Shown here piece by piece: positions 11,218 to 20,296 of a stretch of DNA of 24,588 nucleotides. Source of the stretch: Albugo candida (Eukaryota; Oomycota; Peronosporomycetes; Albuginales; Albuginaceae). The notes below the pieces were generated by a model. It searched no databases, was not told the origin of the DNA, and worked only from the letters and a program-made list of their open reading frames with translations. The translations under genes and the position numbers were made by a program. The stretch is taken from positions 1-24,588 of the forward strand of contig CAJNAR010000100.1 of NCBI GenBank assembly GCA_905220665.1. The letters run 5' to 3'. Each line of letters opens with the position of its first letter. Position 1 is the stretch's first letter.

Positions 11218-12213
11218 CTAGTAGTGTGTTTTGAAACCCTTTAGCTCAATGACCTCCAAGCAGCGATCGCTCATCGATTTCAAGAGCGCATGTAGCCGTT
11301 CTTGACTGATTTCTGACCACGCTTTCCTGACTGCCGCTTCAAGCTCGCCAACCGAGTGATATTGGCGCCCGTTACCGTATATAGAACGCGCAATGTCACC
11401 CCAGAGATTCTCTATCGGATTTAGGTCCGGCGAAAGAGACGGCCACTTCATCACATTGAGTTTGAGGTCCTTGAGAAAGGCACTGGTCGATTTAGATGCA
11501 TGGATACTTGCTTTATCATGCTGAAATTCGTAGCCAAATTGATGTTCACGATCTGCGAAAGGTAATAGATGGTTAGTTAACGTCTCCTGGTAGTCAAACG
11601 AGTTCTGACGACCATTCAATGTGGCCAAGGATGTCAACCCTTTTGCGGAGAAACCGCCCCAGACCATGATGCCATCCCCTCCACTTTGACGGCCATAAAA
11701 TGTCCTTGCTTCAAGCCGGATATCGTGCCAATAATACTTGCAACCACCTGATCCGTCCAGCGTGAAGCGCTTCTCGTCTGAAAAGATGATCCGGTCCCAG
11801 TCAGTGCAATCCTTGAGCTTCTGTTTGGCCCATTCAAGTCGTGCCGTGTGGTGGCACTTCGTTAGTTTCGGCGTGGGTTTCATTTTCTTGTAGACAAGAT
11901 GAGGCGCTCGCTGGAGCAAGCGCTGAACGGTCCTCTTGCTCACCTGTGGGCTCACGGTGTTGGCGATGGCAGCAGCGGACAAATCACCGCTGATTGCGGC
12001 ATTGATGATACTTCGCACAGTACGCGGTCCGAGTTTCGGCTTCCTTCCACGGCTCTTTTTCATTCCATAGCCATGAGGATTTCTAAGGTGAGCGTGGACG
12101 ACGTTTGTGGAGCGCCCTAGGCTCGCAGCAATTGTCCGTAGAGTTTCTTTGTTCGACTTGAGGGCGTCAATTTGCCCTTTCTCGTACTCGGTCAGAGCCG
12201 GCTTTCGCCCGAT
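11218..12213 (-). CDS. Tc1-family DD34E transposase with start ATG missing
   Basis: An open frame runs without stops from 12243 to the stop at 11218. From ATC at 12213 it reads IGRKPALTEYEKGQIDALKS, a typical Tc1 N-terminal helix-turn-helix, then GRKPKLGPRTVRSII for the second helix-turn-helix. The catalytic core follows: IIFSDEKRF (first Asp), FQHDKASIHAS (second Asp) and LSPDLNPIENLWGD (Glu). Counting gives 34 residues between the second Asp and the Glu, the DD34E signature. About 331 residues is a normal Tc1 length. The family usually starts MGRK, so ATC at 12213-12211 looks like a mutated ATG. The first in-frame ATG (12063) would cut off the first DNA-binding half. The catalytic domain is intact, but this copy may be unable to start translation properly unless it splices or uses another codon. 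Confidence 0.85.
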   Translation of the reverse strand: MGRKPALTEYEKGQIDALKSNKETLRTIAASLGRSTNVVHAHLRNPHGYGMKKSRGRKPKLGPRTVRSIINAAISGDLSAAAIANTVSPQVSKRTVQRLLQRAPHLVYKKMKPTPKLTKCHHTARLEWAKQKLKDCTDWDRIIFSDEKRFTLDGSGGCKYYWHDIRLEARTFYGRQSGGDGIMVWGGFSAKGLTSLATLNGRQNSFDYQETLTNHLLPFADREHQFGYEFQHDKASIHASKSTSAFLKDLKLNVMKWPSLSPDLNPIENLWGDIARSIYGNGRQYHSVGELEAAVRKAWSEISQERLHALLKSMSDRCLEVIELKGFKTHY

Positions 12214-12513
12214 GGCTTCGCTTTGAAAATAAACTAAACTCGACTATGGGCACGCAGAAAACATTCAGAAGAATCCATCCATGTTGACTAAAGGCGAAGA
12301 AAGTGCGTTGTCTACCTGTGTGGTCGAGTGGTGGTGGTGTACACTTTCAATATGTCGCGCAGGTCTATGTACCTCCCCGCCAAATTTCCCACTTCCACTT
12401 ATCCGATCAACACAAACAAAACGCCAAAATGATTGGCTCGACGTAGGAAAATGTTTTATTCAATCAGTAGTCGAAACAAAGGAAAATCAAGTACGATTTA
12501 GAAAATAAACGGT

Positions 12514-12539
12514 TGTCCCTATATTTATGGCGCGGAGTA
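12514..12539 (-). repeat. Right terminal inverted repeat of the Tc1 element
   Basis: On the minus strand it starts TACTCCGCGCC and ends ATAGGGACA. It is followed outward by the TA target duplication at 12540-12541. Confidence 0.8.
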
Positions 12540-12541
12540 TA

Positions 12542-13615
12542 CGCATACCTCGGACTATGACGGAGAAAACCCAAACTTAGATAAAAAACCAATGGTCAAT
12601 AATTCATTATGTAGTAAGGATAATAAATCATACAACTATTCGCCCCGTATCGTAAAGGTCCTACGTTTGTGGCCAAGAAGGTTGCATATTCCACCTCTTC
12701 TCGATTGGCACTTTTACCTTTTCTCAGTAGCTTCTTGCGATGGATCCGCTTTTTCTTTGCGTGCTTTTTTCCTTAAAATATATGCAGCGTTGCACAGACC
12801 TCTTTCAAGTACATCTTTTTAGCACGATTGGCCTTATGTTAGCTTCGGAACAGGTGGCCCCAAACGTCGATGATTACCAAGAGTCATGGGAATACATGAC
12901 CATGTTGGGCAATTTTCTGAATGCTTCAGTGATTGTACTGCATAAATGCGAGACGAAGGGAACCAACATGTTTAAATCATAAATATCTAAATAGTTGTTA
13001 TAAGTTTTTAAACTTGTTGAGTTTTTTTATTCTAAAACAAGACATTTATAGAATCGAATGAGTGCAAGAATTCAAAAAACAATATGGGCGCCAATATTTT
13101 GTTGGTTAGCCATAATATGAGGTGGATATTTTAAAATGTAAGTCCTATTTTATCTGTTTTAAGCAAAGTCTTGGTGGGGTGAGGCAACCGCAAAAGTACA
13201 ATATCGACAGCGAGATATATTCACAACTTGAACAGGTATGCAACTTTTGGATATACGTTCCTCTCTTTTCTTCTACAACACCAAGAACCAGCCACATTTA
13301 GCATTTAACAAATTTCCTTCTCGACCTACCGCTTTACAGATCCCGCCGACGAACGTTGCTGCGTATCATCCGAAAAAATTGCAAGGAGGATGGTAGAAGT
13401 CGTGCCATCTAGCACATTAAAAAACTCGAGAAGTACATAAGCATGGACGGGTTGAACCGAAATGTATCCTCATGCTACAGAAGCGGTCAACGATATTCAT
13501 ACGTGACAACAATGGGTGGGTCATTGGTAACTACAGAAATTTGCCCAACTAAAGACATGTTTTCTATCAGCCCAGTTTTATAAGCCACATCTCGGTGATG
13601 TTGATGTCGGAAGAC
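12542..13615. other. AT-rich spacer, no gene called
   Basis: Two overlapping plus frames (12592-12822 and 12740-12982) have no family resemblance. From about 13330 the sequence may belong to the LINE relic that becomes recognisable at 13616 (for example DNNGWVIGNYR near 13510), but it is too decayed to annotate with certainty. Confidence 0.4.
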
Positions 13616-14113
13616 ACAACAAGGCCTCACCCACCACGGTAGACGAAATCAGGCAATACTCTCGGTCTCTAAAGAGTAACCGCGCACCGGGTTCAGATCA
13701 AGTCCCCACTGATTGATTGAACAGTCGTTTTGGATCGCATTTGTACAAAAAGGGATGAGTCGCTATCACCTAGACAAGGTGGCGCTCGCCTCGCACTACC
13801 GCTGATTAGGTATGGTTCACAGATGGGCTATGTACATGTTTAGAACTGACCCCAGCAAGGCCTTTGACACCATTGATCGACATAAATTGCTTCAAGTTCT
13901 CGACTCGGTTTTCAGCCGAGAAGAAGTTTATCTCAAAAAGCGCCCCTCATCGCCACGACCCTTCGGATACGTCTTAATCTAAAATGCCAATGAATATTTC
14001 CAAAAAAAATTAATCATGGTACATCTCACTGAGATGCTTTCTCCCCACTTCTCTTCTTCGTTCAAGTGGAAGAGGTACTACGATATTTATGCCGCCACAT
14101 CCGCAATCAACCG
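13616..14113 (+). mobile_element. Relic of a LINE reverse transcriptase
   Basis: Reverse-transcriptase pieces of non-LTR retrotransposons follow one another in the right order but in changing frames. They are SLKSNRAPGSDQVPTD near 13670-13715, DPSKAFDTIDRHKLLQVLDS from 13848, LIATTLRIRLN near 13950, and DAFSPLLFFVQVEEVLRYL near 14035-14090. Stops and frameshifts separate them, so it is dead. The FADD active-site box is not seen. Ends, endonuclease domain and 3' tail are not recognisable. Confidence 0.75.
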
Positions 14114-14128
14114 TCATGCGGAACTGGT

Positions 14129-14891
14129 TTATTCCTGGCTTTTTGAAAATAAGGGGTGGAGAGCACCAGCGACTTCTCTTGTTTTGTAAATCAAGCCCGC
14201 CTCCAGTAATTCTTGAATGTGTTTTTCCATAAACTTACGATACTCTGGAGGATGCTTTCGTGCCTTACGTCGCACAGACTCAGCCCCCTCACGTAATCTA
14301 GCTGATAACGTAGCCACTTTCACATGGGGTTCTCTTCCCCGTGATACTCAAAAGCAGTCTTTTTATGTTTGTAGGAGAGCGTCCAATTTTTGCACCGTAT
14401 CAGCGGGACATCCGGCCGCTCGCGCCTCTTCTGTTTTAAGCTTCAATTGATCCAATACGTGTGATTCGTCATCATTCTGATTTTGGATGGCTAGGATGGG
14501 TGTATAATGTAACAAATCGCCCTTCCTTTCATTCTTTACCTCCGATGATGCGTCTTCTTCAATTTTTTCAGTGCCCACAGTCGAAACTTCCTCTAACGGA
14601 CCTTTTTGCGCTTGCATAGTATCTTCTGATTGCAGATCAAATACCGGAGAATGTCGACGAGCTTCAGCTACCAGACGACGAGGACAGAGTCCCAATCGAC
14701 TCATAACATCCCGACTGAGAATCAATTCCCCCATTCCTCCGGGCAACTTGTTGGGCAGTACCATACATTTGACATTTGCTAGCCGCAGGCGTCCTTCTGA
14801 ACTTGTGTGAAGTCGAGATTTGAACAATAGCTTCTTCTCTGATCTTCTGTAAATTACCAGAGAAACTCATCAACTTGGTCGGTTCCTTCAA
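14129..14891 (-). mobile_element. Relic of a Ty3/gypsy pol gene
   Basis: The minus strand reads a single frame from about 14827 to 14129 with at least two internal stops (TAA and TGA near 14365-14345). MGELILSRDVMSRLGLCPRR resembles the end of the retrotransposon protease. A charged linker follows, then PPEYRKFMEKHIQELLEAGL and IYKTREVAGALHPLF, which resembles the start of the Ty3 reverse transcriptase. Frame 14891-14664 overlaps the upstream part (EPTKLMSFSGNLQKIREEA). The catalytic YVDD box, RNase H and integrase are absent. Long terminal repeats were not found. It abuts the oppositely oriented LINE relic. Confidence 0.7.
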
Positions 14892-15785
14892 AACGTAGCT
14901 CAGCTTGAACTCGACGTCAGCATACAGGAGTGTAGAAGATATTTTATCTGCCGCTATGACAAAGCTTTATAGCACAAAATAGGAAGCAAAAGGTCAGGTC
15001 ATATGGGGTGACTATCCAGGCTGATGATTATCAATTTTACTTACACTTTTTCCTAAATTGTCTCGTCCTATTGCATCAATTGACAACGAAGAGCTTCAAA
15101 AGCGACGAAGGAGATGCCACTCCAAGTGCGACTGGCAGCAGCATGTTGAAGTGAATTTCGCGACAAAGTGCGACTGGCACACAATCACGCGGCAAGTTGT
15201 AGCTTCGGTAGAAAATCATCGAATGTCTTGTGGTTTGGAGCAGATATGCATCAAGTCGCATCAAGAACTTCATACTCAGAGCACTTGCAACGAGAGCCAA
15301 TGCAACCAGAGACCGAGACTCAAATCTCCACTACAGTTCCAATCTAAGGAGATGTGCGAAATACTGTTAAATTTATGCTTTCGTTCACAGCAGGCAATTT
15401 CACTCTGAAAATGATAAACGGCAGTGTATATAGAGAGAAATCCTCGTCGAAAACCTCTTCTTGGCCATATATCGTCTTCTAGACGAGTCTACAAATAGAC
15501 GCTGTAGATATCTCAAAAGGCTTTTTGATCTTATGGAATTGCAAAGGATGCTGTGATCATTGAATTTTTGTTAATTAGCCTCATGAATCTAAGGATGAGC
15601 TCCTGTTTTCATTAGAGAATTTATTTGAAACTTTCATATACATAGGCCAAGTATCTCAGCATCATTTATTTTTTTCAGCATACAAAAGGAGCGACCTTCA
15701 TACCGTAGAACAACCGAAAGCAATTTCTTTCCCGTACGAATCACAAAGTTGTATTCTCAACATACAAACATAGCGCACGCAGTAT
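14892..15785. other. Spacer with no supported gene
   Basis: A plus frame at 15058-15408 lacks an ATG and matches nothing I know. It contains two copies of AAGTGCGACTGGCA (about 15125 and 15167). It could be decayed retrotransposon sequence upstream of the gypsy relic. The rest is AT-rich and featureless to my reading. Confidence 0.35.
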
Positions 15786-16001
15786 GTTGTAACTTCTGGT
15801 AACTTGCAGAGGGAGAATTCTTCGCACGGGTGGTAAAAATGAAAAGTAGAATTAACCTTAAAACCCAGACATGTACTTAGATAGATAGTTCAACCATACA
15901 TAGGAGCTACGCACATATCTTGGTTTCAAGGTTAATACTACTTTTCATTTTTACCACCCCTGCGAAGAATTCTCCCTCTGCAAGTTACCAACAATTACAA
16001 C
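15786..16001. repeat. 80-bp inverted repeat, hairpin or foldback element
   Basis: The left arm 15786-15865 and right arm 15922-16001 are reverse complements at 74 of 80 positions with no gaps. The core AGAGGGAGAATTCTTCGCA is identical in both. The 56-nt spacer also pairs partly at its edges, so the stem may be longer. Outer ends are GTTGTAA, flanked by AGTAT on the left and AGTTATG on the right, at best a weak target duplication. It codes for nothing evident. It could be a foldback/MITE-like element or the source of hairpin small RNA. Confidence 0.85.
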
Positions 16002-16183
16002 AGTTATGAGCCCAAATACGGCTGATGGAAACGATGTGCTTCACGCACGGATGAAGACGTTTTTCTGTTACAATGGTAGTGATTGGCTGAACGTTTCAAA
16101 ATTGAACATTTATGATTGGTTGGGTATTCAAATCACGAAAACGTTACTTGCTCGGTTCCGGGGTCCATAAATACATTTGCAGC

Positions 16184-16297
16184 ATGGAAAAGAACCTTGC
16201 ATTGATCTGCTTGGTCATTTATGCGAGTGTTTACATCACGAAATGCAGCCTCAGTACATTGACGTGCATTGTACCTCCAAGTTCTACAAGCATGTAA
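16184..16297 (+). other. Possible signal-peptide fragment of a small secreted protein
   Basis: An ATG frame reads MEKNLALICLVIYASVYI followed by TKCSL, which looks like a signal peptide, but it stops after 37 codons. Splicing at GTAAAC (16293) to TTTTCAG (16390) would extend it to about 16511, and other frames are also open here, so the true structure is unclear. It could be a broken secreted-protein gene or chance. No known effector motif is seen. Confidence 0.2.
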
Positions 16298-16864
16298 ACA
16301 TATCAGAATTGTCTCCTACAAATGGCCGGAGTAACACGTTTGATCCTGACGGGCATTACTGGTAGGAAAGAATCAAAACTTAGGTTTTCAGTCGGCGGTC
16401 TCATGATCCTCTACTCTCACGTGGAGAGCTTGTGCACTGGAAAACATCAATGCGGTCATATAGAATTGGGAAAAGAGCGGGGCGCGTACCACACAAGAAG
16501 TGGCATCTAAGCAATTTATAGCAAAAGGTGATGCTCGGTATCTATGTTTGATGAAAGTCAGAGCATCTCACAAAGTTTTGTGTGTGGCATGTTTAATGGA
16601 GAATAGCAAAACATGAGGGTCATTTTCTCGTGTATATTTCAGGTCGTCAGGGTCTTCATCATATGTATGTACTGTACACGTCAAAGTATTCAACTGAGAT
16701 TGCCGACGCTTTCGAATCAACATAACGTTGTTATGGATCAATCGTGATACTGTCAACAAATGATTGTGACTCATTTCGTGAATCGGTTCCTGTCAAAGAT
16801 ATCAATCAACTTCCTTAATATCATCTTACGCTCTTAAAGTGTCACATACGGCATTATACGATAG

Positions 16865-19353
16865 GAAGAAGAAGCAAATCAAATCGAGTTTCCTCTGAAG
16901 GCATTTGAACAACTCGCGACCGTGGACAGGTATTGTTTTAAGAGCATCCCGTATCAGGAACGACAATCAATATTGTGCATCCTGCGTATGACGCTCATTG
17001 GATGCTGTAGTTTTGGACATTCGAACAGTATCCAAGAATAACTTGAATCATCAGACGTAAATGAAACACCAGCGCTACATTTGTTTTGTCTATCCTCAAG
17101 TCAAGAAGTCAACTGGACGCCTGTAAAGAATAAATGTGGCATTCGAAGAGGAGACGACTATTACGTTCCTTTGATAGCCAATTCTATTCGTACCCATTGT
17201 CAAGCGAATCAAAAATCAAATAAGCAAAGCTCCTATCTCAATTCCAGGAACGCAGCAGAACGAACTTTGTTTTTGAGTCCAGGACGAGCGCAAGAAAGGA
17301 GTTCAGCGAGAAACCCTGGATTGTCTTTTTGCTCCAGGAACATAATTGGAACTATCACGATCAACAGCGTTGCTCTCAAGTGCAAAATCGAAAGTGGTTG
17401 ATTGCCTCAAACTCTATTCACAATGTCATCCTTTACGAGACGTGCCGGTAGCTGTGTGTCAATATGAAAAAGAGTTCGCACAGGAAAAGAGCAAGAGGGA
17501 CGTGATTGCTGGTTTCGACCTCAACGAAAAACCTCCTCCAAATTTGCATACCATTAAAATGGAAACTGAACCGTCAGGAAAGACCATTGCCAATTGTATC
17601 CGTTATCCATCTCGAACTGGATAAAGAGGTAGAGCTGTTTGAATGCTACGAATGCATTTCGCTTCATCAAGAAGTGCTATTGATCTCCGTCCACCGAGCG
17701 TATTTATGGTGGACAGAGAACGCAAAAAGCTGGAAGGATGGAGTTTGTGTCAAGACCTTTCTTTCACTAAACAAGCTTCCCCACGAGCCCAATTTATTTT
17801 CGGCAATTATCACCGGTTGCAGCAGTTATCTGCCGATGATGTGATGTTTATCTTTTGCGGAGATGTTATTGGGACAAGAGATCAGCCACCCAAGTGCGGT
17901 AAGCGATCTAGAACGCACTGCAATCAAGGATGATTTGGCTGGCGATAGGAAGTATGCAGCGTGTTTATCGCTACTGGAAAAGAAGGATGCTGATTCGCAA
18001 AAGGTATGGTCACGATCCGATGAAACAATTTGAGATTTCCATTCTAGTCGAAAGGCAAAAGTCAGGCGAATATGTCAATTCGGATAGGCTTCTATGAATT
18101 TTATTAGGAATACACTTTTGGAAACATATTGTGACAGTTTAAATTTTCAGCAACTGAAGGAGCAATTTTTGCTACGTACGATTGCACGTCACAGCTTGGA
18201 GTTGTGCTCGTATTTATTGTGTCTTATGAGAAATTTTGTCTTACTAGTGTCCTTCCAACTCATTTCCATAAATTTGACGTCATTGTCTGGTTGAGCCTCG
18301 AGTCTGACAATACCAATGGTTCGGTCTCTCTTGGGTTTCGACCCGTTACCTAAAAGATGATGATGGAAATTCTCGCGTTGTTGGAACCAGCAAGATTTCT
18401 TCTATTAGCCGCTTAAGTAGATACAAAAGCGGAAAGTCTCGCATTGTTGGAACCAGCAAGTTTTTCTTCTATAAGCTGCTTAAGTAGATACAAAAGCGAA
18501 AAGTCTCCACTGGTGCCAGGAAGGTATCGCTTCTTCAGTGCATATACAGCGAGGACCGCCAAGTTCCTGACAAGCTGGACGATTGAGCTGAACTTACTAG
18601 CTGAGATAAGTCATCTCGCTTCATTGGAATGCTCTAGACTAATAATTTACTGCCTGCATTCTTTCCTGCATGTTCTTTCTTGTGAAAGGGGAGAGGATTG
18701 ATTTGACATGAAGTCCTGCCAAGACTTCTAGGTCAACTGGAAGTGTATGCCCCTATGTATTGGGTACCATCAAGAGAGCGGTACAGGTCCGGAGCATCCA
18801 GAAATCATGTGAGGGTATTGTTCTTGTCTTTATGACATGGAACAGAGTGCTTGGTTGGAAGAATAAAAACACGCAAATCTTTATTGAGTACCGGATGAGT
18901 TTGCTCCTGAACGAATTGATTGTTTCATTTTTAGCTTGCTTCGGCAAAATCAGTGTTGTGTGCTTGATTGAAATTTTCCGATGCACATAGTTCAAACAAT
19001 TATGGTACCAAACGTTTTAATCGCGGAACTCGCTTCAATTGTCTCAAGATTGGCTTCAAGGGACTTGGAATGTAAGTTAGAGTCGTCAATTTTATATTTC
19101 TTTTTTTTTGTCCCTCAGGCACCAACAACCTTGCGAATTGATCTAGACGTACCGAGATATTGCTTCGTCGGATTGCATTGTATGACAATGAAATTGCCAT
19201 TGGCAATGGTATTGCTTCTACGACCAAGGTAAGAGAGTATTGAGCTTCGATGTATTGCTAAGAATGTTTGGTGATGCTGTCTGGTGTATCGCAAATGGTG
19301 TGTTTGTTTTCTATTTTTGCTCAATTCATTTTCAGTTCGCTACTCGTATGTAA
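16865..19353 (+). pseudogene. Decayed multi-exon gene of unknown identity
   Basis: Protein-like stretches follow each other on the plus strand in changing frames. They include FPLKAFEQLATVDRYCFKSI (from about 16890, ended by TAA at 17039), FSEKPWIVFLLQEHNWNYHD (near 17305), LLGQEISHPSAVSDLERTAI (near 17866), FATYDCTSQLGVVLVF (near 18170), FDVIVWLSLESDNTNGSVSL (18273) and RTEILLRRIALYDNEIAI (near 19145). Believable splice sites exist: 18004-18047, acceptor TTTTCAG ending 18150, and 19072-19118 with donor GTAAGT and a long pyrimidine tract. But stops (17039; 19139 just before SRRTEILLRR) and frame changes cannot all be removed by splicing. I recognise no family. Parts may be a living gene whose introns I misjudge, and more than one gene may be involved. 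Confidence 0.35.
18365..18508 (+). repeat. Tandem 66/67-bp repeat, partial third unit
   Basis: Unit 1 is 18365-18430 and unit 2 is 18431-18497, with eight or fewer differences. A third unit starts at 18498 (GAAAAGTCTC) and fades. In one frame the units read VVGTSKISSISRLSRYKS and IVGTSKFSSISCLSRYKS. An extra T in unit 2 (TTTTTC) breaks the frame, which supports decay of a former coding repeat of 22 residues. Confidence 0.8.
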
Positions 19354-20296
19354 GTGCTATCTTTGCTTTCACGATACAAGTATAAAATCAAATAATCCTC
19401 CATTCATCATATCTATAGATGATAATGTAAGATAAACACTTCTTGGAGGCAAGTCAGATTACAAGATGGAAACGCATGTGCCTTAGATTTGTATGTGGTG
19501 TGCAAGCCTTCAACTTGACCATTGGTCGAGCTTATAAGACCAATTGACATACGGAACAACTTGATCTGACCAATTTTGGTAATTTCGATAGATGGTCTAC
19601 CTACCCATCAAGATAGCGGCCTAGATTATGGCAGCAATTCGAGTAACTTGTGAGAATAACAAAAGGAGGAAATATAAAGAGGTGCCTTTTCAAATGATCG
19701 TCCGAATCCTCAACTAGTCAAAGCATCCATTAGCGTTTGTCGTTGCAGAATAGACAGTTGTTGAAAGAGTTAATTTGCATTTTATGGAAGACCACCTCAC
19801 ATTGTACAGCTGTAGAGGAAAGATCACAGCCTATGTGTAATCTTACGCAGAAATGATCCCGTGAGTGTAAGAAACTATGCTCAAGTTGGTTGGCAAAAGC
19901 TGATAGGTTATCAACGCGACATACAGTCCAAATACACGGAGAAATTCTGAAAATGGACGATACTTTGCGGATGTTGATTTGCCAATTGCTGTGCGGTCTA
20001 CGCGAGTAAACAACAAATGGAGCATTGAGCCGATAACGCTCTCAAAATTTAAAGTAAGTTGAACATTCAAGTTAAGATTGATCAAATTCTACTAAAGCAC
20101 CTTGCTTTTTTATATTTTGTTTGGACTATGCTATTGTCAAAGTGCTATGGAGACTGGAAGCGACGAACTACCTCGAATGATGGCTGTTGCTGACATCGCA
20201 ACAATTCGTATTAGTCAACGAGGAATAAAGGCCGCAGTACATGAGATGATAGTAATCAGTTATTGCAATGACGTAAATTTCGTTATTTTACCTTTG
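19354..20296 (+). other. Coding-like fragments, no gene resolved
   Basis: Plus-strand fragments read like protein. VSVRNYAQVGWQKLIGYQRD lies near 19860-19920. ENGRYFADVDLPIAVRSTRV lies near 19950-20010 in another frame and runs up to a good donor, GTAAGTTG, at 20054. METGSDELPRMMAVADIATI lies near 20145. They may be the end of another decayed gene. The last frame runs to 20311 and overlaps the 3' end of the minus-strand LRR gene. Confidence 0.3.

Larger units (their letters stand above)
10959..12539 (-). mobile_element. Tc1-type transposon with terminal inverted repeats and TA duplication
   Basis: The ends are inverted repeats, CACTCCGCGCCATAAAGATA on the left (10959 onward) and TACTCCGCGCCATAAATATA on the right (12539 inward). 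They match at 24 of the first 26 positions. Both are flanked by TA (10957-10958 and 12540-12541), the target duplication known for Tc1/mariner elements. The element is 1581 bp with one minus-strand transposase. It sits just past the last MULE repeat, and its left flank AAGGATGTGC (10943-10952) is identical to sequence next to a MULE repeat unit (10682-10691), so it probably jumped into the MULE terminus. Confidence 0.85.

Noticed and set aside
14105..14120. FRMTVD on the minus strand as continuation of the gypsy reverse transcriptase
   Set aside because: The same DNA fits the plus-strand LINE reverse transcriptase better, and the following minus frame does not match the family.
15058..15408. 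116-codon plus frame with a repeated KCDW motif
   Set aside because: It has no ATG start and no recognisable domain; the opposite strand is equally open, so it is not supported as a gene.
16568..16774. Minus frame MSHNHLLTVSRLIHNNVMLI with a possible upstream acceptor
   Set aside because: Short and without family resemblance or a convincing partner exon.
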